Shown piece after piece: positions 7,914 through 16,900 of a stretch of DNA of 64,000 bases. A program made the translations under genes and the position numbers. Within the stretch, counting starts at the first letter, position 1, and every line of letters begins with the position of its first letter. This DNA is from Salinimicrobium sp035607535 (lineage in GTDB: Bacteria; Bacteroidota; Bacteroidia; Flavobacteriales; Flavobacteriaceae): the NCBI RefSeq assembly GCF_035607535.1, contig NZ_JAYDZX010000001.1:773994-837993 (forward strand), read 5' to 3'. Below the pieces are notes generated by a model that did not search any database, was not told where the DNA came from, and saw only the letters and a program-made list of their open reading frames with translations.

Positions 7914-9170
7914 CTACTGAAGCTTTTCAGGAGAGTACTGAAACAGTTTGGGGCTAAAACTCAGCATTACCCAAGCCCAGTTTTGTGTAGTATCCTTGTC
8001 ACCTCCCTTTAAGGCTTCCAAAGATTCTGTTCCAAACATCTGGGAATATCCAAAGCCTACTGTAAAATCTTTTCTAACCTTGTAGAGCCCTACCAGATCT
8101 ACTTCTGTGCCGAGAAATTTATCATATCCTTCCCCTATTTCAGCTGCAGAGGAGAATAAATGAGGTGCAATAAAAAATTCTGCTTTTGGAGACTTCCAGG
8201 AAAGTTTTCCGTAGAAATCCAGGAGTCCCACGTCATTTTGATGGTTTCCAACGAAGAAATAGTCCATTAATCCGTTAAAGCCATGATTTGTTCCAAAAAG
8301 TGGTGTGAAGGAAAAAACATCCTCAGAGGTCTGGTTTCTATCTGTACCAGAAAAATATTCTCCTCCCATCCCCAGGGTCCAGGCGGTGTTTAGTTTATAA
8401 CCAAGATTTAGCCCGGCGTACCATGCCGCCACTTCCCGGTCATTTCGCTCTCCTGTTTGGCCGTAGGCACCCACATTTCCAAAGAAGTTACCCGAATCAA
8501 ATTTGTGAAAGGCACCGTATGTCTGCAGGTAATCCACTTCGGGGGAGCCACCTGCGGTGTTGTGTTCATAGCCCGTATTTAAAAACAGAAGGCTAAAGCC
8601 TACATTATTTACATCAAGATGATACCATGCAAACTGCATGTTCTTATATGAATTGATGTTATATGGAATTCTTGTCACCGTTTCGGCCGGGGCATTGTAG
8701 GCAGCACCTACATCGAGTCTTTGATTAAGCGCGGGCAACCAGCTCAAAAGGGCAGCATCATGACTTTGCCCCTGCTGGGCCCAATCAACTTCTCCAAGAA
8801 TTCTTTGGTTGTCGTAGGACAGCACCTGTCTTCCTACCCGCAGCATAAACTGCGGACTCACCTGGTATTGCCCATAAGCTTCAAAGACCGACAGGGCATT
8901 GTTGTCTTCCAGCCGCATAGTAGGGGCATCTCCCCACACTCCAATGCTTTGCAGGGAAAATTTGACCTGTAACGGGTTGTCATCATAGCCTAAGATGAGC
9001 CGCGATCGCTGAGAAATATAAGAGGCCGGATCATCATTTTCTGTAAGGAGAGTTTTAAACCCATTCCTGAACTCATATCTCGGCCTTAGTTGCAGACCGG
9101 CTTCAAAGTTTTGTGCTAAAGAAGAAAAAGAGGCAATAAAAGCTGCAAAGAGCAGAAGGGATCGTTTCAT
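7914..9170 (-). CDS. Alginate-export-type outer-membrane porin
   Basis: A 418-residue protein with a signal peptide ending SSLAQ and a long series of amphipathic strands throughout. The start LQLRPRYEFRNGF, the block SQRSRLILGYDDNPLQVKFSLQ and the segment VGRQVLSYDNQRILGEVDWAQQGQSHDA are the hallmarks of the Alginate_exp (AlgE-like) barrel family in Bacteroidota. The family includes porins for organic acids, sugars and other small anions, so alginate as substrate should not be assumed. It is separated from the GH97 gene by a terminator and appears to be transcribed alone. Confidence 0.85.
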   Translation of the reverse strand: MKRSLLLFAAFIASFSSLAQNFEAGLQLRPRYEFRNGFKTLLTENDDPASYISQRSRLILGYDDNPLQVKFSLQSIGVWGDAPTMRLEDNNALSVFEAYGQYQVSPQFMLRVGRQVLSYDNQRILGEVDWAQQGQSHDAALLSWLPALNQRLDVGAAYNAPAETVTRIPYNINSYKNMQFAWYHLDVNNVGFSLLFLNTGYEHNTAGGSPEVDYLQTYGAFHKFDSGNFFGNVGAYGQTGERNDREVAAWYAGLNLGYKLNTAWTLGMGGEYFSGTDRNQTSEDVFSFTPLFGTNHGFNGLMDYFFVGNHQNDVGLLDFYGKLSWKSPKAEFFIAPHLFSSAAEIGEGYDKFLGTEVDLVGLYKVRKDFTVGFGYSQMFGTESLEALKGGDKDTTQNWAWVMLSFSPKLFQYSPEKLQ

Positions 9171-9256
9171 GTTTTTTAATTTTTAACAGTACAAAAGAAG
9201 ATAAAAATGTTGGTGTTGTTTATGATTTTGCTCAGCTTAGGAGAAAGACTTTCAGC

Positions 9257-9282
9257 TTGTGAGAGGAATTTTTATACATTTG
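9257..9282 (+). promoter_or_regulatory. Promoter of the YaiO-type gene
   Basis: TACATTTG (9275-9282) matches the -7 consensus and TTG (9257-9259) lies 15 bp upstream, slightly short. A transcript start near 9289 rules out the upstream GTG at 9259 and supports ATG 9304. Confidence 0.5.
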
Positions 9283-9303
9283 AACCCCTATTGCCCCTCA
9301 AAA

Positions 9304-10542
9304 ATGATAAAAAGTCAGTTCCTTTTTTTTGCACTTCTTTTAAGTAGCTTCTTTGGCTATACCCAACAAATAGATACCGATAAACTATACCTGCAGGCAC
9401 TGCAGGATTACCGTGAAGGAAAATATGAAGCGGCTTTAGATCTCACCAGGACAGGACTTGAAGTAGCGCCGGGCTATCATGACATTAGGATCTTACAGGT
9501 AAGAACCCTTTTCGCCCTTCAGAAATTTGATGCAGCCGGAACTGATATAAACCTGCTACTTATGAAAGCTCCAGATTATGAAGGGGTAAAAACAATAGCG
9601 ATGCAGCGCCTTAACCAGCTGGAAGGAAATGAAGGGTTAAAATTCTCTGATCGCTTATTCAAGATCTATGGATCGCACCCGGACCTCAACATAAGGAGAG
9701 CCAGGTTACTTCTGGAAAGCGGTGACATTAAAAAAGCCGGGGAGCTGGCTACACAAACCTATGTCAGCGGCCAAGTTAATGACGAACAAAGGTATGCACT
9801 ACAGCAGATCATTAATGTAACCGTCAGGAATGCAGTACAGGTAACAGGCCAGTATATTTCCTTTAGCGACAATTATCCCCGCAACGACTCCTGGTATGCT
9901 GTAAGTGCCGAATATCAGCACAACTTCAGCAATCTTGCCCTTATAGGCAGGACTACCTATTCCGATCGTTCTTATAACGACGGCAGCCTCTATGAAATCG
10001 AAGCCTATCCAATCTTTTCAGAAAAGTTATACGCCTTTGCTAATGTGGGTTTTTCTGAAGGGCAGATCTATCCGGATTACAGGGCAAGTGCTTCTGTTTT
10101 TTACAACTTTGCAACTTCCTTTGAAGCCGAAGCAGGATTTAGAGGTCTCTTCTATAATGACAACAGCTATTTTTCTACTATAGCCGGGCTCACCGCCTAC
10201 ACAGGAAGATTTTACCTTAATGCCCGTGCCTTTGTTGGTCCCGAACGGCTTGAACAAATGGCACAGAATTACCAGTTCAACGTACGATACTATTTAAGCA
10301 CCCCCGAAAATTACCTTTTTGGAAGGATAGGAAGCGGGATCTCTCCCGATGAACCTACTTTGTATACGAGAGCTCAGGAGAATCCAACCCTGGAAGCAGT
10401 ATTTATCAATCTCGGTATTTCAAAAACCCTGGGCATCCACCATGTGATCTCCCTAAGCGGCGGGGTTCTTTCTGAAGACCTTCCGGGTGACGAGACCGGG
10501 AACCAATTCACTTCCAGCCTTAGCTACCGGTTTAAATTTTAA
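9304..10542 (+). CDS. YaiO-family outer-membrane protein with N-terminal TPR region
   Basis: About 412 residues: signal peptide (MIKSQFLFFALLLSSFFGYTQ), a TPR-like helical region to about residue 170 (YLQALQDYREGKYEAALDLT, GDIKKAGELATQTY), then a beta barrel ending in YRFKF. The barrel blocks YQHNFSNLALIGRTTYSDRS and YYLSTPENYLFGRIGSG are typical of the YaiO family, outer-membrane proteins found with polysaccharide genes. Start 9304 is chosen from the promoter position and the signal peptide. Its 3' end overlaps by 4 bp, tail to tail, with a GT2 synthase gene on the other strand. A role in exporting or binding the polymer made by that synthase is inference. Confidence 0.85.
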   Translation: MIKSQFLFFALLLSSFFGYTQQIDTDKLYLQALQDYREGKYEAALDLTRTGLEVAPGYHDIRILQVRTLFALQKFDAAGTDINLLLMKAPDYEGVKTIAMQRLNQLEGNEGLKFSDRLFKIYGSHPDLNIRRARLLLESGDIKKAGELATQTYVSGQVNDEQRYALQQIINVTVRNAVQVTGQYISFSDNYPRNDSWYAVSAEYQHNFSNLALIGRTTYSDRSYNDGSLYEIEAYPIFSEKLYAFANVGFSEGQIYPDYRASASVFYNFATSFEAEAGFRGLFYNDNSYFSTIAGLTAYTGRFYLNARAFVGPERLEQMAQNYQFNVRYYLSTPENYLFGRIGSGISPDEPTLYTRAQENPTLEAVFINLGISKTLGIHHVISLSGGVLSEDLPGDETGNQFTSSLSYRFKF

Positions 10543-11978
10543 GTGGCTGAAGGTTTAGTGCTGAAGCCTTTGCGCGTCATATTTCCCCAACCTGATTTTA
10601 TTCCGAAGAGTTTTTTGTAGAGCCCTTTGAGCTGCCCGAATACAAGGACGGGGTGAAAAAGAAAAGGTTCAAGATATGCGGCAAGCAACAACTCCGCAAT
10701 TTCTTTAGCTGAAGAATAGTGCCTGAAGTTTAGGATGTAAAAGAAGACCGCCACAGAAGAAAAGATGCATCCCAGCAAGTAAACAGCAGTAAACAATAAA
10801 ATTGCTGAAGGCCAGTCAATCAACCCGTAATACCCGAATATCAACATAAAAACGATCCCTAAAAATTCTATAATTGGCGCCCCAAACTCAAAAAAGCACC
10901 AGTAGGGAAAAAAGATCATTCCCATTTTTCCAAACCTCGGGTTCATAAAGAGATATCTATGAAGTTTCAGGGTTTCCCAAAGTCCCCTCGCCCACCGGTC
11001 CCTTTGCTTGACGAAAATATTGTAAGAGTGAGGCACTTCCGTCCAGCAGAGGGTTTCGGGGACATAGACAACTTTATAAGCTTTCTTCAGTTTTTCCATG
11101 TGCACCCTAAGCCTTATACACAGCTCGAGGTCCTCGCCCACAGTTTTTGTATTAAAGCCTCCTACTTCCAATAACCGGCTACGGGGATACATTCCAAAGG
11201 CGCCGGAAACCAACATCAAACCGTTCACCTCTCCCCAACCCATCCGGCCTATTAAAAAGGCTCTAATATATTCTACAACCTGCGTCGTGGTCAAAAGATC
11301 TTTGGGAACGCGTAATTTCTTCAGAATGCCTTCCCTGATATCTGAATCATTGGCCACGCCAATAGCACCACCACATGCAATGATCTCCTTGTCTCCTTCC
11401 TCGAGGTAAGGCCGCACCATCTTAAGGATCGCATCCTGTTCTATTATACAGTCGGCGTCGGTGCATAACACCAGTTCTGTCGTAGCAAAGTTGATTCCGC
11501 AGTTAATGGCGTCACTGCGCCCCCCGTTGTTCTTATCAATAATAGTGAGGTGCTTGTATTGTGCTTCTGTACTTTTATAAACAGCCCTCACCATCGCAGT
11601 GGGAATAGGCTGAACGATAAAAGTGGAGTCTATTGGCTTAAGCTTGTATTCCTCGATAAGTAGCTGCATGGAATTGTCCTTGCTGCCGTCATTGACCACA
11701 ATGAGCTCATAAAAAGGATACTGTATGGAAAGTAGGGATTTAACATTTTCAACTATGGTAAGCCCTTCATTAAAAGCAGGTGCAACCAGGGTCACCGAAG
11801 GAATATCGGTAGCACTTACAATGTCCTTCACCTCCAAAAATCTCGCCCTGCGTTTGTTCCGCTTCACGGCTCTTGCAGAAAGAATGACCCCAAGAAAATA
11901 GACGGTTAGCAGGAGTGCCCCGTAGACAAAAAATATCCAGCTGATCTTTACATAGATGCTCTGTAAAAATTCTGTCAT
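10539..11978 (-). CDS. Processive membrane glycosyltransferase, family GT2
   Basis: A 479-residue inner-membrane polysaccharide synthase. One membrane helix lies near residues 15-35, followed by a cytosolic GT-A domain and three to four helices after residue 350. Catalytic motifs are intact: VNDGSKD (95-101), DAD (174-176), GED (281-283) and QRDRW (325-329). The QxxRW motif marks processive enzymes such as PgaC, cellulose and hyaluronan synthases, so a beta-linked exopolysaccharide is likely; sugar specificity cannot be read here. The start overlaps the HEAT gene stop by 4 bp (ATGA), so the two are translationally coupled. The 3' end overlaps the YaiO-type gene. Confidence 0.92.
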   Translation of the reverse strand: MTEFLQSIYVKISWIFFVYGALLLTVYFLGVILSARAVKRNKRRARFLEVKDIVSATDIPSVTLVAPAFNEGLTIVENVKSLLSIQYPFYELIVVNDGSKDNSMQLLIEEYKLKPIDSTFIVQPIPTAMVRAVYKSTEAQYKHLTIIDKNNGGRSDAINCGINFATTELVLCTDADCIIEQDAILKMVRPYLEEGDKEIIACGGAIGVANDSDIREGILKKLRVPKDLLTTTQVVEYIRAFLIGRMGWGEVNGLMLVSGAFGMYPRSRLLEVGGFNTKTVGEDLELCIRLRVHMEKLKKAYKVVYVPETLCWTEVPHSYNIFVKQRDRWARGLWETLKLHRYLFMNPRFGKMGMIFFPYWCFFEFGAPIIEFLGIVFMLIFGYYGLIDWPSAILLFTAVYLLGCIFSSVAVFFYILNFRHYSSAKEIAELLLAAYLEPFLFHPVLVFGQLKGLYKKLFGIKSGWGNMTRKGFSTKPSAT

Positions 11979-13018
11979 ATCACCTCTTTTAGCGTGTACT
12001 GGCTATAGTAGAATTCACGCACGAGTTCTTCATGACCACTCTTCCAGAGCACCTCGGCAGCACTTAGTTCCAGGATATCATTTCCGGATTGCAGAACCTG
12101 ATTACAGAATTCCAGATCGGGTTCAGGTGAGATTCGAGCTACATACTGCAGCAGCTGTACCTGCTGTTCTGTATTCGGAATTTTAAAGAACTTATTCTTT
12201 ACTTCCTGAAGTTGTTCCTGTGTAAGCTGGAATGAACTAAGGCAGTAGATGGCCGTTTCCCGGCGATCAAAACTTTCATGGTCAAGGAAATCAATAATAT
12301 AATCTACTTCTGTAAAAAGATTGAACTTTCTTATGATCCGCATGAGCAACTCCTGGGCATAAGGTCTCTGTGTGCCGTAGGTTTTTTTGAGGTATTTGAT
12401 CTGTGCATCAGGGTAAAGAGCAAAAAGTTTTTCCACGATCTTGATCTGTTGCCACAAGGTCATGTCCCTTTTGAGGTAAGGAAGAAAACGCAGGCTCTCC
12501 CAGCCCAGAAAGACCACCATAGCGATCTGTGCTTCCCGTCTCACAAAAATATTTGGGTTATTCCTTTCCCGAGTAATCTCTTTAATGTGCTGAACCTGCT
12601 CCATTTCATAGATCTCCCTTATCCCTCTCGCTTTAATATACCATTTCCTGCTATCTAGTTTCGACAAAGAGGCACCATATGGAGGTATCTGGCCAAATAG
12701 TACGCGTAACTTACTGTAATTTGTACCTAACATTGATCTTTGGGCCCTGATCATTAGATCAATGAGATACTGGATATTTCCTCTTTTGGAAGGCTTTGCT
12801 CCCACGGCCTGCAGTGCACGTTGTACGTTCAGGTAATGATATTCCTCTCCATTGGGCGGATAAAGAAATTTTGCAATTTCACGGGAGAAAGTTTTTTCGA
12901 TCCTGTTCAGCTGACTTTTCCGAATCTTTCGATAAACCAGGCTGAAACCTATGGTGAACCACACCATTACAAGAATGCAGATAAGAACCTGAATAAGTAG
13001 AAGTAGTTTTTCCTCCAT
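11975..13018 (-). CDS. Membrane-anchored HEAT-repeat protein
   Basis: A 347-residue protein with one N-terminal membrane helix (about residues 5-27) and a cytoplasmic helical-repeat body. Repeated helix pairs such as NIFVRREAQIAMVVFLGWES, ESFDRRETAIYCLSSFQL and GNDILELSAAEVLWKSGHEE carry the R-R-E-A / A-A-x-x-L pattern of HEAT repeats. It starts 1 bp after the receiver gene stop and its end overlaps the GT2 start, so all three genes form one operon. It is probably a scaffold connecting the receiver protein to the synthase; that is inference from order and repeat type. Confidence 0.8.
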   Translation of the reverse strand: MEEKLLLLIQVLICILVMVWFTIGFSLVYRKIRKSQLNRIEKTFSREIAKFLYPPNGEEYHYLNVQRALQAVGAKPSKRGNIQYLIDLMIRAQRSMLGTNYSKLRVLFGQIPPYGASLSKLDSRKWYIKARGIREIYEMEQVQHIKEITRERNNPNIFVRREAQIAMVVFLGWESLRFLPYLKRDMTLWQQIKIVEKLFALYPDAQIKYLKKTYGTQRPYAQELLMRIIRKFNLFTEVDYIIDFLDHESFDRRETAIYCLSSFQLTQEQLQEVKNKFFKIPNTEQQVQLLQYVARISPEPDLEFCNQVLQSGNDILELSAAEVLWKSGHEELVREFYYSQYTLKEVI

Positions 13019-13019
13019 A

Positions 13020-13370
13020 CTAAGACAGCATTTGTTCTACTTTATCGAAGTTGAGAGGAATTGCAAAAAATCCTGAAACATTCCCGATGTCCAGAATTTC
13101 CTGCCGTACTTTCTTCTGTCCCATGCTTGTGATAATGAGCAGGGACTTGTGGCGAATGATCTCCTTTAACTGGTGAACATAATCCAGAGGTGCAATTCCA
13201 TCAAAAAGAATATCTGAGATGATAAGATCAAAATTCTCATCCTGGTCTTCAATGTCCAGCTCGTCTAGCGCACGAATTGCTTTGCACCTGTATTGATGCG
13301 TAAGGATCATTCGTTCCAGGACCTGCAATAGGATAAGGTCCTGCTGAATTATCAGGGCGGTTTTTGCCAT
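13020..13370 (-). CDS. Stand-alone receiver domain with degenerate active site
   Basis: A 116-residue single receiver domain. The phospho-acceptor Asp is present (D53 in LIISDILFDG) and the conserved Thr is retained (IITSMGQ). The acidic pair that binds magnesium is replaced by QQ (LIIQQD, residues 9-10). The conserved Lys before the cis-Pro is Ile (FFAIP, I104). These losses suggest a pseudo-receiver that does not undergo normal phosphorylation. It is first in the operon with the HEAT and GT2 genes, so it probably acts as a protein-interaction or switch module for polysaccharide synthesis. Confidence 0.85.
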   Translation of the reverse strand: MAKTALIIQQDLILLQVLERMILTHQYRCKAIRALDELDIEDQDENFDLIISDILFDGIAPLDYVHQLKEIIRHKSLLIITSMGQKKVRQEILDIGNVSGFFAIPLNFDKVEQMLS

Positions 13371-13414
13371 TTTAGGTTATGTAGGGGGATATAGAATTGG
13401 GGCTCTATACATAG

Positions 13415-13439
13415 CAAATCTAATAAATTTGTGTTACAA
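13415..13439 (-). promoter_or_regulatory. Putative promoter of the receiver/HEAT/GT2 operon
   Basis: On the minus strand TAGATTTG (13415-13422) fits TAnnTTTG, 44 bp before the ATG of the receiver gene. A TTG (13437-13439) lies only 14 bp upstream, shorter than usual, so the -33 part is weak. Confidence 0.4.
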
Positions 13440-13492
13440 TATTGTTAAAACTGAAGATGTCTCCTGTTGATATAGTGAGAGTTGCTAAAATT

Positions 13493-13521
13493 AAGAACCC
13501 CGCCTTTGGAGGCAGGGTCTT
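13493..13521 (-). terminator. Hairpin after the PFOR/small-protein transcript
   Basis: AAGAACCCCGCC (13493-13504) pairs imperfectly with GGCAGGGTCTT (13511-13521). It lies 24 bp past the minus-strand stop at 13545. The T run after it on the minus strand is modest. Confidence 0.55.
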
Positions 13522-13544
13522 GTTTGGATTAGATTATGTAGTAT

Positions 13545-13922
13545 TTATATTAGCACTTTCTCCCGACGAAGCAGTTGGTCCATTTGACCGGCAAGTTCAA
13601 AGCATCGGCTTATTTTTTCAGTATCACTACAGGAGCGGGAATCTGGTTTTTGGCCTTTGCATGTAAAGTCATGCAGGTCGATTTCGCCAAACTTTTCATT
13701 CAAGGCTACACATCTTTGGAAAAGAGTGTTAATGTTCTCATCCCCTGCAGGTTCAATGTTGTTCTTGAGAAGATAACCTCTCATAAAACTTTCAATAGCG
13801 AACTGGGAATTTTTACAGACCAGGTAGGATACTACATCCTCCTCTGGCCTGCAAAGCTCTTCATTGGCTTCCCGAAGCTTCCTAACAGCTTCATCAAAGA
13901 GACCGGGTGCTTTGCTTTCCAT
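13545..13922 (-). CDS. Small helical protein, HEPN-like
   Basis: About 125 residues, predicted mostly helical. The segment VCKNSQFAIESFMRGYLLKN followed by INTLFQRC resembles the helix pair of HEPN domains, but I see no clear RxxxxH nuclease motif, so the assignment is tentative. ATG 13922 is preferred; an alternative ATG at 13985 would add 21 residues translated from a hairpin-like GC-rich sequence (GGCAGG...CCTGCC). The gene follows the PFOR gene on the same strand by 12-75 bp depending on the start. Six cysteines are present, four in the second half. Function unknown. Confidence 0.55.
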   Translation of the reverse strand: MESKAPGLFDEAVRKLREANEELCRPEEDVVSYLVCKNSQFAIESFMRGYLLKNNIEPAGDENINTLFQRCVALNEKFGEIDLHDFTCKGQKPDSRSCSDTEKISRCFELAGQMDQLLRREKVLI

Positions 13923-13996
13923 AAAATTTAAATTTAGTTGAACAAAGGCCTTTTCGGCAGGAAAAACACCTGCCAAAAAAGCCATTTTTTTAAGGT

Positions 13997-16900
13997 CTAC
14001 ATATCCCTATGTAGTTCCAGTCTTTCCCATTTCGAATCTACTTCTTCCTGAGCCTGCTTTAATAGGGCCGCCCCTATCTCGGCATTTTCTTTGGCTACGC
14101 GGGTAAAGCGGGTTTCGTTGTACATGAACTCTTCCAGCGGTGCCTGGGGAGGTTTGGAATCCAGCTTGAATCGCTTTCCTTTCGGCTTTGAAGGATCAAA
14201 CCTGAAGAGTGGCCAGTAGCCTGTCTCTACAGCTTTTTCCTGCTGTCTTGGTCCATGCTTAAGATCATATCCATGCTCTCCACAATGTGAGTAAGCAATG
14301 ATTATGGAAGGGCCGGGATAAGCCGCGGCCTCTTCAATTGCCTTGAGCGTTTGCATATCTTTGGCTCCAATGGCCACCTGGGCGACATAGACATTTTGAT
14401 ATGAAACCGCTTGTAAGGCAAGGCTCTTTTTTGAGGTTCTCTTACCCGAAACCGCAAACTTCGCACTGGCTCCCAATGGAGTTGCCTTGGACATTTGCCC
14501 GCCGGTATTGGAATAGACTTCTGTATCCATCACCAGGATATTGATATCTTCTCCCGATGCCAGCACGTGATCGACTCCGCCATAACCTATGTCATAAGCC
14601 CATCCGTCTCCACCCAGGATCCAGACTGCTTTTTTGCGGAGGTATTCAGTTAGCTCATTAAGCTTAAGTGCTTCGGGGGTTCCAATAGTAGAGAGAATGT
14701 TCTTCAATTCAGCTATGTCGGCATGTTTCTGCTTCTTCTGAACTTCATCTGCTTCAGGATTTTCTACTATGGCCTTCACCAGTTCTGAACCAATCACCGG
14801 TTCAAGTTCCTTCAGCAGATCTACAGCGATCTCCTGCTTTTTGGTGAGGGCAAGTCGCATTCCCAGGCCGAATTCGGCATTGTCTTCGAACAGGGAGTTA
14901 GCCCATGCGGGACCTCTACCGAATTCATTCTTTTTATAAGGCGTGGTTGGAAGGTTTCCACCGTAGATAGACGAACATCCCGTCGCGTTGGCGATCATAA
15001 TACTGTCGCCGTATAGCTGGGTAAGCATTTTAATATAAGGAGTCTCTCCACATCCCGAACAGGCGCCCGAAAATTCGAATAACGGCTCGAGGAACTGTGA
15101 TCCTTTTACGTTGGTGATCTGTAATTCTGTGCGCTCGTAATAAGGCAGTCGGGTAAAGTAATCCCAGTTCTTGTTTTCGGCTTCAGCAACATCAAGCTTG
15201 CTGCGCATGTTGATGGCCTTAAAGTTATCCACTTCCTTGCTTTGTGCAGGACAAACGGCCACACAAAGATCACAGCCTGTACAATCTTCAGGAGATACCT
15301 GTAAAATATAAGAATCTGTTCCTGTAAAAGGTCTTCCCTTAGCCGGAACTGTAGTTAAACTCGCCGGAGCATCGGCAAGATCTTCAGTAGGAACTACTTT
15401 AGCGCGAATAGCAGCATGCGGGCAAATAGCAACGCACTTATTACATTGGGTGCAAAGATCGGCCCCATCCCAAACCGGCACAAAATCGGCAATACCGCGT
15501 TTTTCATATTGAGTAGTACCTGTTGGGAAAGTACCGTCAACAGGGAATGCGCTTACGGGGAGTTCATCTCCCTGCCCTGCCAGGATCTTTCCAAGCACAT
15601 CTTTTACAAAAGGATCGGCTTCACCGGTCATCATTGGCTTAAGATGCCTGTTACTGGTGATCTGCTTTGGATAATTCACTTTTTGGAGGTTTTCCAAAGA
15701 TTTATCGACCGCATTGAAGTTCATTTGAACGATCTTTTCTCCTTTGTGCGAGTAAGATTTCACAATTGCGTCTTTGATCTTCTGAATAGCTTCATCTTCA
15801 GGAAGCACTCCGGAAATTGCAAAGAAACAGGTTTGTAAAACCGTATTGGTACGTTTCCCCAGTTTGGCTTCAAGAGCCACTTTTGTAGCGTCTACCACGT
15901 AGAATTTTAATTCCTTCTCTACAATGTCTTCCTGCATTTTCTGCGGAAGCATATCCCAGACCTCCTCGTTTGAGAATGGAGCATTCAGAAGAAAAGTTCC
16001 ACCTTTTTTTATCTTTTTCAGCAGGTCATATTTCTCAACAAAATTGAACTGATGACAGGCAATAAAGTCGGCAGTATTGATAAGGTAACTGGAGAAAATT
16101 GGCTGCGGACCAAAGCGCAGGTGTGAAACTGTCTGTGAACCTGCCTTTTTAGAGTCATAGACGAAATAACCCTGCACATAATTATCTGTGGTCTCCCCAA
16201 TGATCTTGATAGAGTTCTTGTTGGCTCCAACAGTACCGTCAGATCCCAAACCATAGAACAGACAATTAAAGGTGTTTTTCTTTGTTTTGAATACCGGGTT
16301 ATAAAGCAGGCTGCTGAAGGTTACATCGTCATTAATACCTACTGTAAAATGGTTCTTTGGCAAAGGCTTTTGTAGCTCATCAAAGATCCCTTTTACCATC
16401 GCAGGATTGAACTCCTTGGAAGAAAGACCATAACGGCCGGCAACGATCTGCGGAATATCTCCACCAGTCTCGGCAAAAGCTGTGACCACGTCCAGGTAAA
16501 GTGGATCTCCGGTACTTCCGGGTTCTTTGGTCCTGTCCAGAACAGCGATCTTTTTTACCGTTTTTGGCACCTTGGCAATAAAGTCTTTTATGGAGAATGG
16601 CCTGTATAGCCGAACGATCAACACCCCTACCTTTTCATCAGAATTCAGCAGGGTATCCACAGTTTCTCTCACGGCACCTTCCCCGGAACCCATGATCACA
16701 ACGACCTTTTCAGCTTCTGGATGCCCTTCATAGTCAAACAGGTTGTACCTGCGGCCGGTGTGCATGTAAAATTCATCCATGATCTCCTGGACGATCTCCG
16801 GTACGCGTTGATAATAAAGGTTGGCAGCTTCGCGGGCCTGGAAGAAAACATCGGGGTTTTGAGAGGTTCCGCGTATCACCGGACTATCGGGATCGAGAGA

